DNA from: Streptosporangium nondiastaticum
Lineage (GTDB): Bacteria > Actinomycetota > Actinomycetes > Streptomycetales > Streptomycetaceae
NCBI RefSeq assembly: GCF_003011965.1
Contig: NZ_PXWG01000006.1
Location: forward strand, 1 to 64,000
Reading direction: 5' to 3'
DNA length: 64,000 bases
Shown here: positions 49,164 to 56,118 of the stretch, piece after piece
Layout: each line of letters opens with the position of its first letter
Position numbering within the stretch: position 1 is the stretch's first letter
Notes under the pieces: model-generated
Told to the model about the DNA's origin: nothing
The model's database searches: none
Seen by the model: the letters and a program-made list of their open reading frames with translations, nothing else
Program-made: the position numbers and the translations under genes

Positions 49164-49538
49164 TCACCGGGCGGGATACCTTTGCGGCGGCCGGCGCGGG
49201 AGTCTCCCCGGTCCTATACCGCCCGCCTCATCGTGGCCGGGCGATGCAGGACGGCTGCGGCGCCATGTGCGGCGCGCTCGACGGGCGTGCCGACGTTGCC
49301 GACGACCTCGCGCAGCGAATTTCCTCTCGTCCTCGATCGAGGCGAGTACCGTCACCGTGACGGGCGCCTCGTAGCAGTGGCACCGGTACCGCTTCCCGGG
49401 ACTGCCGATCGGGGGCGGGGTGAAGCCGCGGTGTGGATCGGGCAGCAGCCACCAGAGCAGGAGCAGCAGAAGGAACAGGGCCGCCCCCGCGAGGACGATG
49501 GACCCGACGACGACGGGCCCGGGGTCAGCGCCGCGCAT
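49164..49538 (-). CDS. Small membrane protein in the right-end cargo
   Basis: A 124-residue protein. A single strong transmembrane helix near the N-terminus (VVVGSIVLAGAALFLLLLLLWWLLP) is followed by a beta stretch with a C-H-C motif (YRCHCYEAPVTVTVLASIED) and then a basic low-complexity tail. Not recognised. It is the last gene of a three-gene minus-strand group with an ATPase-like gene; overlap with the preceding gene is 14 bp. It may be expressed in the lysogen. Confidence 0.55.
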   Translation of the reverse strand: MRGADPGPVVVGSIVLAGAALFLLLLLLWWLLPDPHRGFTPPPIGSPGKRYRCHCYEAPVTVTVLASIEDERKFAARGRRQRRHARRARRTWRRSRPASPGHDEAGGIGPGRLPRRPPQRYPAR

Positions 49539-49785
49539 GGCCGGCTCCCTTACTCAGGGGGGAGGGACGTCGGCGGACGAGCGACCGTAAGCGCCGCGCT
49601 GCGCGCGCGAGGCGCGGCTCGGCAGGGGCGACGTCAAGGCCGACGTACTCGGCGAGCTCGTAGGCCAGCTCACGGGCGAGCTGCGGTTTGAGCTCGACCA
49701 TCAGGCGCGTGTCGAAGTAGAGCCAAAGCACGCGGGTGGTGCGTAAGCCCACATGACTCAGGCTGAAGCGCTGGGGCTTGATCAC
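49525..49785 (-). CDS. Small protein of unknown function, cargo group
   Basis: 86 residues from the GTG at 49783-49785, which overlaps the stop of the upstream ATPase-like gene (GTGA). It is helical with a strand-rich start (KPQRFSLSHVGLRTTRVLWLYFDTRLMVELKPQLARELAYELAEYVGLD) and a basic end. Not recognised. Similar small genes sit next to anti-sigma-type ATPase genes in Streptomyces, but their role is unknown. Confidence 0.6.
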   Translation of the reverse strand: MIKPQRFSLSHVGLRTTRVLWLYFDTRLMVELKPQLARELAYELAEYVGLDVAPAEPRLARAARRLRSLVRRRPSPLSKGAGHARR

Positions 49786-50237
49786 GCCTGCACCGGCCCA
49801 TCGGTGGGCAGCTCGAACGACACGCACGTTGCGCGCCGGTGACCGTTCCACGTTCGAGCGACGCGGTACCAGCTCGCGGAATTGCGCATGATCGCGAGCA
49901 GCGGCTCGGCGTCGAGGTCGGTCTGCCCCAGGTAGCTGAAGGGGCGCGCGTCGGTGTCGCTGTCCTCGACCTCAAAGATCACGAAAGCGTCGTGCACGCA
50001 TACGCTCACGGTGAGCACCGGGTGCTCGGGCGTGCGGTCGAGGACGTACGCCATCGCGTCGGACACGCAGATGAGCGCGTCCTCGATCAGCTCGGGGTGG
50101 GAGCGAGCGAGGATCGCCCGCACGGACTCGCGTGCGACGCGGACCGCCGATCGAGTGGCCGGGACGGCAACGCAGTAGGTCTTGCCGTGGGTGGTGCTAC
50201 TGGTGGTGCGGGGACTGCTGAGCGTGACTGTACTCAT
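49782..50237 (-). CDS. Anti-sigma-type (RsbW/HATPase-like) protein with a degenerate ATP site
   Basis: A 151-residue protein shaped like the small HATPase_c regulators that accompany XRE/DUF397 genes in Streptomyces. AVRVARESVRAILARSHPELIEDALICVSDAMAYVLDRT corresponds to helix 1 and the N-box region; the usual S-E-L-V-x-N-A is replaced by S-D-A-M-A-Y-V, so the Mg-binding Asn is missing. A beta strand (VLTVSVCVHDAFVIFEVED) and SDTDARPF follow in place of the G1 box. It therefore probably binds a partner without ATP hydrolysis. ATG with GGGAG upstream, divergent from the XRE regulator. Confidence 0.75.
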   Translation of the reverse strand: MSTVTLSSPRTTSSTTHGKTYCVAVPATRSAVRVARESVRAILARSHPELIEDALICVSDAMAYVLDRTPEHPVLTVSVCVHDAFVIFEVEDSDTDARPFSYLGQTDLDAEPLLAIMRNSASWYRVARTWNGHRRATCVSFELPTDGPVQA

Positions 50238-50483
50238 GGGGCGTCTCCCATCCGTCGTAGCCGCGCACCTCACGCCGTCCGTGGCTCGGCCGCCCCCCGG
50301 AGTGCCCGTCAAATGGCATGCAGGCGGCTGCACTTCGGGTCTTCCCGGCGTGCTGCGCGGTGCTGTCAGGACCATAGGGCGATGCCGGGAACCGATGCAA
50401 CCTTCTCGGTGAAAATGTGCACCGGCTAGACCCTGCGAAGGTCACACGCGAGACTGTCCGCACCAGACCAGGGGAGGAACGGC
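50238..50483. promoter_or_regulatory. Divergent control region of the cargo regulators
   Basis: No gene is seen. It contains a GATGCAA (50394-50400) and a TGCACC (50418-50423), versions of the GGTGCA hexamer that clusters before the RiPP-like operon, and a TAGACC candidate -10 at about 50427 for the rightward promoter. This suggests one regulator controls both promoters. Confidence 0.5.
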
Positions 50484-51335
50484 ATGCCACCAAGGACGGC
50501 ACCGACGGGACGACAGCAGAGGCTCGGCGCCGAGCTGCGGAGGATGCGCGAGCAGGCCGGCCTCTCCCCACTGGACGCCGGCCGCGAGCTGGGAGCCGAC
50601 CGCACACGCATCAGCAACACCGAGGCGGGCCGGCTCGGATTGAGCGCGGAAAGAATCCGGACCTTTGCGCGCATCTACTCATGCCCCGACAGCAAGTACG
50701 TAGACGCCCTTGTTGCCATGGCGGACGAGCGGGGTAAGGGATGGTGGGAGGAGTACCGGGGAGCACTCTCCCCCAGCACGCTCGACCTTGCAGAGCTGGA
50801 ATACCATGCTTCCAGCTTGACGGTTCTTCAGCTCGCGTACATCCCGGGACTTCTCCAGACCGAAGAATACGCACGGAGCCTATTCCTGAACACGGTTCCA
50901 CCGCTTGCCAAAGTAGATGTCGAGCGCCGCGTGTCGTTCCGGATGCAACGGAAGTGCGTCATGCAGAGAACCCCAGCGACCCCTTGTACCTTCGTGGTCC
51001 ATGAGTGCGCCCTGCGGATGCTTCACGCCGGCGTGGACGGGCAGCGTCGACAGCTCGACAGGTTGATTGAGGTCAGCAGTCACGAGGGGGTCACCGTTCG
51101 CGTGATCCCATTCGCGGCCGGATCGTTCCCGGGAGCTAACACGTCTGCCACATTCGCCGAAGGCGTTGTCCCGAAGCTGGATACAGTCCAGATCGACACT
51201 GCCCACGGCTCGCTATTTCTCGACGCCGAAGCGCACCTTGAGAATTACCGGAGCATTCTGAGGTACGCCAAGAAGACCGCCCTCGCCCCCAAGGAGTCGA
51301 GGGATTTTATCCGCAACATCGCAAATCAACTGTGA
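50484..51335 (+). CDS. XRE-family regulator with DUF5753 domain (WhiJ-like)
   Basis: A 283-residue regulator. An N-terminal HTH (LGAELRRMREQAGLSPLDAGRELGADRTRISNTEAG) is followed by a DUF5753 sensor region (SLTVLQLAYIPGLLQTEEYARSL, then [38 protein letters not shown] and LDTVQIDTAHGSLFLDAEAHLENY). Streptomyces genomes carry dozens of such proteins paired with DUF397 genes; WhiJ affects development, and some pairs behave like toxin-antitoxin systems. AGGGGAGGAAC precedes the ATG. Coupled to the DUF397 gene 4 bp downstream. Finding this cassette inside a prophage implies lysogenic conversion. Confidence 0.9.
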   Translation: MPPRTAPTGRQQRLGAELRRMREQAGLSPLDAGRELGADRTRISNTEAGRLGLSAERIRTFARIYSCPDSKYVDALVAMADERGKGWWEEYRGALSPSTLDLAELEYHASSLTVLQLAYIPGLLQTEEYARSLFLNTVPPLAKVDVERRVSFRMQRKCVMQRTPATPCTFVVHECALRMLHAGVDGQRRQLDRLIEVSSHEGVTVRVIPFAAGSFPGANTSATFAEGVVPKLDTVQIDTAHGSLFLDAEAHLENYRSILRYAKKTALAPKESRDFIRNIANQL

Positions 51336-51339
51336 AGGC

Positions 51340-51537
51340 ATGGAGATGTCGGAAGTCAAGTGGAAGAAGTCGTCCTTCTCTGGCGATAGAGATGAATGCG
51401 TGGAAGCGGGTGCGCTCAATGGGAAAGTCGTGCTCCGGGAAAGCGACGACCCCGAAGTGATCGTGTCCACCACGCCCGCCAAATGGCGAGCCTTCGTTCT
51501 CGGCGTCAAGGCCGGGGAGTTCGATCACCTGATCTAG
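51340..51537 (+). CDS. DUF397 protein, partner of the XRE/DUF5753 regulator
   Basis: A 65-residue protein with the DUF397 signature: VKWKKSSFSGDRDECVEAGAL, then VVLRESDDPEVIVSTTPAKWRAFVLGVKAGEFDHL. The second start (ATG at 51346) is equally plausible. DUF397 proteins directly follow XRE/DUF5753 genes and are thought to bind them. No catalytic residues are known. Confidence 0.9.
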   Translation: MEMSEVKWKKSSFSGDRDECVEAGALNGKVVLRESDDPEVIVSTTPAKWRAFVLGVKAGEFDHLI

Positions 51538-51596
51538 CGATCTTCCACGCCTCAGAGCCCTCCATCTCCGCAGGTGGGGGGCTTTTGGCATATGCC

Positions 51597-51711
51597 GGTG
51601 CAAGTGTTTTCCGGTGCACCATTGCACCAAGGCTTGGGCGGCGCTACGGTCTCCCCCTGCACCGCCGCGCCGCGGAGCGGTAGGCGAAGCCCGCGCCCGG
51701 CGCTCGGTGCA
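51597..51711 (+). promoter_or_regulatory. GGTGCA repeat cluster and promoter of the RiPP-like operon
   Basis: GGTGCA or its complement occurs at 51597, 51613 (a GGTGCACC palindrome, both strands), 51623, 51658 and 51706. TTGCAC (51622-51627) with TACGGT (51645-51650) at 17-bp spacing makes a good promoter whose -35 overlaps a repeat. Confidence 0.6.
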
Positions 51712-51755
51712 ACTCCCGCACAACGATAGCGAGTTGGACGGGAGTCCCCCCGAAA

Positions 51756-51797
51756 CCCTCTCCCCCTGCCCCCTTCCCTGTCGGCAGGGGGAGAGGG
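51756..51797 (+). terminator. Leader hairpin upstream of the RiPP-like operon
   Basis: A perfect 15-bp stem (51756-51770 with 51783-51797) with a 12-nt loop lies between the likely promoter and the first start codon at 51827. It could terminate the DUF397 transcript or act as an attenuator. Confidence 0.7.
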
Positions 51798-51826
51798 CCC
51801 CAGGTCCAAGGGAGCGCGCAGGGCAC

Positions 51827-52378
51827 ATGACACGGGCGGCAGAGAAGGCAAAGGCAGCGACAGCAGCGGCACTTGCAGCAGACGCAGCAAGAACCGACGA
51901 AGGGTCCCGGCGTGTGGTGGGACAAGCACTCGTCACCAACCGCCATGGCCACACCCTCATGGTTACCCGCCCGTCGGGATCGCTTGAACTTCCCGGCGGC
52001 GAATCCAAATTGGAAGAACCCGCCGTGCGGCCCGCCGCCTACAGCTTGCGCCGCCTCGGACTCCACAACACGCCCGGCCCCCTCCTGACCGTCGACCACA
52101 TGGAAGCCATTCCGCTTGGCGCCACAGGTGATCGCTTCACCTTCATTTTCTACTGCGGACAGCTCACCGATTCCGAGGCCGCCGCCCTCCTCGCCAGCCC
52201 GCTACCGGACGACGTGACCGAACTGACGTTCTTGAACCCGATCTACCTTCACCCGAGCCTGTCACCGTACGACAGACGGTGCCTCGACGCCGCCCTCGCC
52301 GCACTCAGAGACAAGACCGGCACCCCCTACCTACGCAACGGAATCCGGAGCACCCGCCCCCTCCACCTGCCCACCTGA
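51827..52378 (+). CDS. Nudix-fold protein lacking catalytic glutamates
   Basis: A 183-residue protein. A helical Ala/Lys-rich N-terminus (about 25 residues) precedes VVGQALVTNRHGHTLMVTRPSGSLELPGGESKLEE, an evident Nudix beginning. In the box, Gly57 and Glu63 fit, and the G-L end fits, but the metal-binding R-E-x-x-E-E segment is A-Y-S-L-R-R (residues 71-76), so hydrolysis is not expected. It may be a ligand- or peptide-binding scaffold for the radical SAM enzyme 29 bp downstream. First gene of the operon. Confidence 0.7.
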   Translation: MTRAAEKAKAATAAALAADAARTDEGSRRVVGQALVTNRHGHTLMVTRPSGSLELPGGESKLEEPAVRPAAYSLRRLGLHNTPGPLLTVDHMEAIPLGATGDRFTFIFYCGQLTDSEAAALLASPLPDDVTELTFLNPIYLHPSLSPYDRRCLDAALAALRDKTGTPYLRNGIRSTRPLHLPT

Positions 52379-52407
52379 CGCACGACTGCACCCTCGCCGG
52401 AGGCCCC

Positions 52408-53508
52408 ATGCACGCAGTCATCGCAAGCCCCCAGGAAGCCAAACGCGTCATAGTCCGCCCCGGAGCCCGCTCCGGCATGCAGATACCCGAAGCCCATTAC
52501 CAGGAGCTCGCCGCCGCGGCCGACGCCTGCCTCGACGTCCCCCCATGGCTCGTCAACGCCGCCCACACCGCATGGGGAATCGACCTCGCCGGCGAGCGCT
52601 CCGACCACGCCGTGATCGTCCGCCCCGTGACCGAGCTCGGGTACAGCCGCGCCACATGGGAAATCAACCTCGGCTGCAACTTCGCGTGCGCGCACTGCTT
52701 CCTCGCCGCCCGCCCCTTCGACGGCCTCTCGCTCGACGACAAGCTGCGCATGCTCGCCCTGCTCCGCGACGCTGGCGTGCTCTGGCTCCAGATCACCGGC
52801 GGCGAACCCCTGATCGACCCCCATTTCGCCGCCGCCTACGAGCACGCGTACGGCATGGGCATGATGATCGAGATCCTGTCCAACGGGAGCCGACTGCACC
52901 AGCACATCGACCTACTCACGACCATGCCGCCGCACAAGGTGACCGTCTCCCTCTACGGCGCCACCGCGGACAGCTTCGAAAGCCTCACCCGCGCCAAAGG
53001 CTCCTTCAAGAACACCATGCGCGGCCTGGCCGCCGCCCGCGACGCCGGCCTGCCCGTCGAGCTCACCATCATCATCACCAAGCACAACGCCCACGAACTC
53101 GACGCAATGCGCACCCTTGCCGAGCAGTACGGCGTCGCACACAAGGAGTTCGCCAACATCAGCCCCACCTACACCGGCGGACCCGACCCCCTCGCCGCAC
53201 AGTCCCCCGAGCACCTCGACAAGACCAGCGTCTTTCAGGGCTGCCCCGCCGGCCACACCTTCTTCCACGTCAACCCCCATGGCCACGCAACCATGTGCAA
53301 AATCGGCCGCGAGAACCCCATCGACCTCATGGCCGACGGGCTCGACGGCCTGCTGCGTCTGCCCGCCATCGCAGACGCCCAAATGCTTCGCACCGGTGGC
53401 TGTAGCGGGTGCGCACTCTCGGCCACGTGCCGAGTCTGCCGCCCCCTCGCGAAGGCGTACCAGGAAGCGAAGGCACCACTGCACGTCTACTGTCAGCACG
53501 GAAACTGA
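52408..53508 (+). CDS. Radical SAM/SPASM peptide maturase
   Basis: A 366-residue enzyme. The radical SAM cluster motif C-x3-C-x2-C is at Cys90, Cys94 and Cys97 (LGCNFACAHCF); a GGEPL segment follows (LQITGGEPLIDP). The C-terminus has a full SPASM set for two extra Fe-S clusters: GCPAG, GHATMC (G-x4-C), then C-x2-C-x5-C-x2-C (CSGCALSATCRVC) and a final YC. SPASM enzymes mostly install thioether, C-C or epimerised residues on ribosomal peptides. N-terminal residues 1-80 could be a peptide-binding domain. A 54-residue gene begins 10 bp after its stop, the likely substrate. Confidence 0.88.
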   Translation: MHAVIASPQEAKRVIVRPGARSGMQIPEAHYQELAAAADACLDVPPWLVNAAHTAWGIDLAGERSDHAVIVRPVTELGYSRATWEINLGCNFACAHCFLAARPFDGLSLDDKLRMLALLRDAGVLWLQITGGEPLIDPHFAAAYEHAYGMGMMIEILSNGSRLHQHIDLLTTMPPHKVTVSLYGATADSFESLTRAKGSFKNTMRGLAAARDAGLPVELTIIITKHNAHELDAMRTLAEQYGVAHKEFANISPTYTGGPDPLAAQSPEHLDKTSVFQGCPAGHTFFHVNPHGHATMCKIGRENPIDLMADGLDGLLRLPAIADAQMLRTGGCSGCALSATCRVCRPLAKAYQEAKAPLHVYCQHGN

Positions 53509-53518
53509 GGAGACCACC

Positions 53519-53683
53519 ATGACCGCTGTACCAGTGGAGATCGGTCCCCGGCCGGCAACCCTGAACCTCACGCTCGCCCCGCCCGCGCCCACCGAGCCCG
53601 ACGGCGTCCTGATCGTCGACGACGTCGAGGCCCTCGCGGCCGGCTCGACGCCCGGCTGCAACGACGACAACCCGTACCGGTAA
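53519..53683 (+). CDS. Putative RiPP precursor peptide
   Basis: A 54-residue open reading frame with a clean Shine-Dalgarno (TGAGGAGACC) right after the radical SAM gene. It has a Pro-rich N-terminal part (PATLNLTLAPPAPTEPDG), an acidic leader-like helix (VLIVDDVEALAAGSTPG) and a C-terminal core-like GCNDDNPYR with the only Cys (47), plus Asn, Asp and Tyr. Size, position and leader/core asymmetry are those of a RiPP substrate. A Gly46 cut would leave CNDDNPYR. Product and modification are unknown; a Cys-to-backbone thioether or a Tyr cross-link are possible. Confidence 0.72.
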   Translation: MTAVPVEIGPRPATLNLTLAPPAPTEPDGVLIVDDVEALAAGSTPGCNDDNPYR

Positions 53684-53703
53684 CCGGCTAGTCGCACCCT
53701 GAG

Positions 53704-53737
53704 CGGGCCCCATAGCGTTCACACGCTATGGGGCCCG
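53704..53737 (+). terminator. Strong hairpin between precursor and kinase genes
   Basis: A perfect 14-bp stem (53704-53717 with 53724-53737) and a 6-nt loop lie 21 bp after the precursor stop. Partial termination here would give more precursor mRNA than kinase mRNA. Confidence 0.85.
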
Positions 53738-53762
53738 TTCGTCACGCCACAAGGAGGCACCC

Positions 53763-54569
53763 TTGCCTACCACCCGCACCGCGTTCGAAGACCTACCCGC
53801 CACCGTGCGCGCCGCCATTGAGGACCGCACCGGCCCCGTAATCGAGATCGAGACCGCCTCGGCCGGCTTCAACAGCCAAATCTCGGCCCGCGTCACCGGC
53901 AAGGACAGCGTCGTACACCTCAAGGGACTCCGCAGCGATCACCCCCGCGCATGGACACAGCGCCGCGAAGCGGAGGTGAACCCCTACGTGTACGCGGTCG
54001 CCCCCGCCCTACTCTGGCGCCTCGAAGTCGAAGGATGGGACCTGCTCGCCTTTGAGCACCTCTACGGCCACCACGCCGACTACACTCCCGGATCACCCGA
54101 CCTACCCAAGGTCGCCGCCACCCTCCGCGACCTCAGCGCTGTGCCCTGCCCAGACATCGAACTCCGCCACGCCGAGCAGCGACTGCACGCCTACGTCGCT
54201 CACCCCTCGCACGCCGAGTTCTTCGCCGGCCCCGCCCTGCTCCACACCGACCTGAACAACGAGAACGTCATCGTGGACGAGCGGGCCCTGCTCGTCGACT
54301 GGGCATGGGCCACCCGCGGCGCGCCCTGGCTCGACGCGGCGTACTGGGTGATCTGGCTCATGGCCGCCGGCGGACACACCCCGGAGTCCGCGGAGGAGTG
54401 GGCGGCGCGTGTCCCTGCCTGGCACACCGCCTCTCAGGCAGGAATCACCGCGTTCGCCGCCGCCAACGCGAACATGTGGGAAGAGATCGCCGGCGACGAG
54501 CCCGACGAGTGGACCGCGCGCCTGCTGCACGCTGCCCGAGACTGGTCTGCCTACCGCTCCGCCCGCTGA
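53763..54569 (+). CDS. Aminoglycoside-phosphotransferase-fold kinase in the RiPP-like cluster
   Basis: A 268-residue APH-type kinase. TTG start with AAGGAGGC upstream. Motifs: an N-terminal ATP-binding region (VVHLKGLRSDH with the Lys), a hinge-like LLAFEHLYGHH, the catalytic loop LLHTDLNNENVIVDE (H-x-D-x4-N) and a DWAWATRG metal-binding Asp. The C-terminal Trp-rich helices fit the family. Possible roles are phosphorylating the peptide product, a host target or resistance substrate. It is the last gene before attR; its separation from the precursor by a hairpin makes membership in the cluster likely but not certain. Confidence 0.8.
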   Translation: MPTTRTAFEDLPATVRAAIEDRTGPVIEIETASAGFNSQISARVTGKDSVVHLKGLRSDHPRAWTQRREAEVNPYVYAVAPALLWRLEVEGWDLLAFEHLYGHHADYTPGSPDLPKVAATLRDLSAVPCPDIELRHAEQRLHAYVAHPSHAEFFAGPALLHTDLNNENVIVDERALLVDWAWATRGAPWLDAAYWVIWLMAAGGHTPESAEEWAARVPAWHTASQAGITAFAAANANMWEEIAGDEPDEWTARLLHAARDWSAYRSAR

Positions 54570-54696
54570 TCCCATCTGCCTGCCAGCCCCGCCCCGGTCT
54601 GGCAGGCGGAACCCACGCCCGGCGCGTTCAGCTCAACACCGTGACGCGATGAACGCGCCCACACCCGTACCCGAGGCTCCACCCGGCTACGGGTTG
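54570..54696 (+). other. Short gap before attR
   Basis: 127 bp without a normal gene. An open frame of 19 codons (54649-54708, MNAPTPVPEAPPGYG...) runs through the attP arm; no Shine-Dalgarno is visible, and it is probably not a gene. Confidence 0.4.
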
Positions 54697-54745
54697 CGTA
54701 CGGTTTAACAAAGACCTACCTTCCTGGCCATGTTCCTCACCGCCG
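54697..54745. other. attR junction (phage left half, host right half)
   Basis: Phage DNA up to about TT at 54721-54722, with CGTACGGT at 54697-54704, 16 nt to the left of the crossover dinucleotide. Host transporter coding sequence resumes with TTC-CTG-GCC-ATG. In-frame stop TAA at 54706-54708 blocks read-through from the phage. Confidence 0.8.
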
Positions 54746-55917
54746 ACCAGGGCCACTCCGCCTCGTTCGCCGGCTTCGTCGGCGCCCTGCTCGGCCTCGG
54801 CAGCGTCGTCTCGTCCATCGGCTCCGGCGTGATGACCGACCGGCTCGGCCGCCGCCCCACCCTGCTCATCGCCCAGTCCTCGACCGCCGTGTCCGTCGCG
54901 GTGCTGGGCTTCATGACCGACCCGGTCGCCATCTCCGTCGTCGCGTTCGTCGTCGGCATGGCCAGCAACGCCTCCCGCCCCGCGGTGCAGGCCATGATGG
55001 CCGACATCGTCGCCCCCGAGGACCGGGTGCGGGCCTTCGCCCTGAACTACTGGGCGATCAACCTCGGCTTCGCGATCTCGTCGGTCGCCGCGGGCTTCGT
55101 CGCCGAGTACAGCTACCTGATCGGCTTCCTCGGCGAAGCCGCGATGACGATGCTCTGCGCGGTGCTGGTCTTCGTGAAGCTGCCCGAGTCGCGGCCGGAC
55201 GCCGCGGCGGCGGACGGCGGCGCGAAGGGCGCCGAGCCGGCCGTCAGCATGGGCACCGTGCTGCGCGACGGGCGCTTCATGGCCGTGGTCGGCCTGTCCT
55301 TCCTCCTCGCCGTGGTCTTCCTGCAGTCCCAGGTCGCCCTGCCGGTGGCCATGGCCGACGCCGGGTTCTCCACCAAGGACTTCGGCATGGCCATCGCCGT
55401 CAACGGCATCCTCATCGTCGCCGTCCAGATCCCCGTCACCCGCTTCATCGAGCACCGGGACCAGCGGATGCTGATGGTCCTCGCGGCCCTCCTCGGCGGC
55501 TACGGCTTCGGGCTCACCGCCTTCGCCGGCTCGCTCGCGGTGTACATGCTGACCGTCTGCGTGTGGACGCTCGCGGAGATCATCAACTCGCCCATCCAGA
55601 TGGGCCTGGTCGCCCGCCTCTCGCCGGTCCACGGCCGCGGCCGCTACCAGGGCATGTACACCCTGTCCTGGGCGACCGCCTCGCTGATCGCGCCCGTCGC
55701 GGGCGGCACGGTCATCGACCGCTTCGGCGCGGACGCGTTGTGGGCGGGGTGCGCGGTGGTGGGGACGATCACTGCGGGCGGGTACTGGCTCCTGATGCGG
55801 AGGGTTCCGGCGACGGGTCTCGCGACGGAGGCGGGGGCGGAGACGGCGGAGGCCGCTCCGGAGGAGGCCGCTCCGGAGGAGGCCGGCGTACGGCCCTCGG
55901 CGGGGGCGCCGGCGTAG
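54721..55917 (+). pseudogene. C-terminal remainder of the prophage-interrupted MFS transporter
   Basis: Encodes about 398 residues from the junction: MFS helices 2 to 12, with the signature loop DRLGRRPTLLI between helices 2 and 3, AFALNYWAINLGFAISSV, and a hydrophilic central loop, ending in an Ala/Glu-rich tail. The first 39 codons are at 16,720. An ATG at 54730 could start a truncated product, but no Shine-Dalgarno is present and helix 1 would be lost. The intact gene is regained on excision. Substrate unknown. Confidence 0.88.
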
Positions 55918-55938
55918 GCCCTGGCCGGCCGGGAGGGC

Positions 55939-56029
55939 GGCGCGGTTCGGCACCGCCGGACTGCCGAAGTGCCCCCGGCGGGCCGTCGGAAGGAACGCCC
56001 GTCACCACGGCGCGGTTCGGCACCGCCGG
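55939..56029 (+). repeat. 21-bp direct repeat pair downstream of the transporter
   Basis: The 21-bp sequence starting GGCGCGGTTCGG occurs at 55939-55959 and at 56009-56029, 70 bp apart. It lies in the non-coding gap between the MFS remnant and the convergent YbjN gene (55918-56118), which otherwise shows nothing. Origin unclear. Confidence 0.5.
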
Positions 56030-56118
56030 GCTGCGCCGTTCTGGTGTCTCGCCGTTGCGGCGGGAGGAACTCCCTGCGGGCCGCCCCGGTCAGCCGATCA
56101 GCCGATCAGCCAGCCGGG

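Larger units (their letters stand above)
16837..54722. mobile_element. Complete-looking siphovirus prophage with serine integrase
   Basis: The element spans 37,884 bp between the two shared TT dinucleotides. It contains, in order, a serine integrase, lysogeny switch, recombination and replication genes, a packaging/head/tail/lysis operon in standard siphovirus order, and right-end cargo genes. No interruption is visible in the structural genes, so it may still be inducible. It lies inside an MFS transporter gene. Base composition is close to the host, with local A/T enrichment in the lysogeny switch, tape measure and part of the cargo. Confidence 0.92.

Noticed and set aside
16902..54569. Integrative conjugative element or plasmid-derived island
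   Set aside because: No conjugation gene (for example an FtsK-like Tra) is present, whereas terminase, portal, capsid, tail and lysis genes are complete and ordered as in a siphovirus.
54649..54708. 19-codon open frame running into attR
   Set aside because: No Shine-Dalgarno, and it overlaps the attP half-site; chance is sufficient.
54730..55917. Functional MFS transporter starting at the internal ATG
   Set aside because: It lacks helix 1 and a Shine-Dalgarno, and the missing 39 codons are found intact on the other side of the prophage, so it is a disrupted gene.
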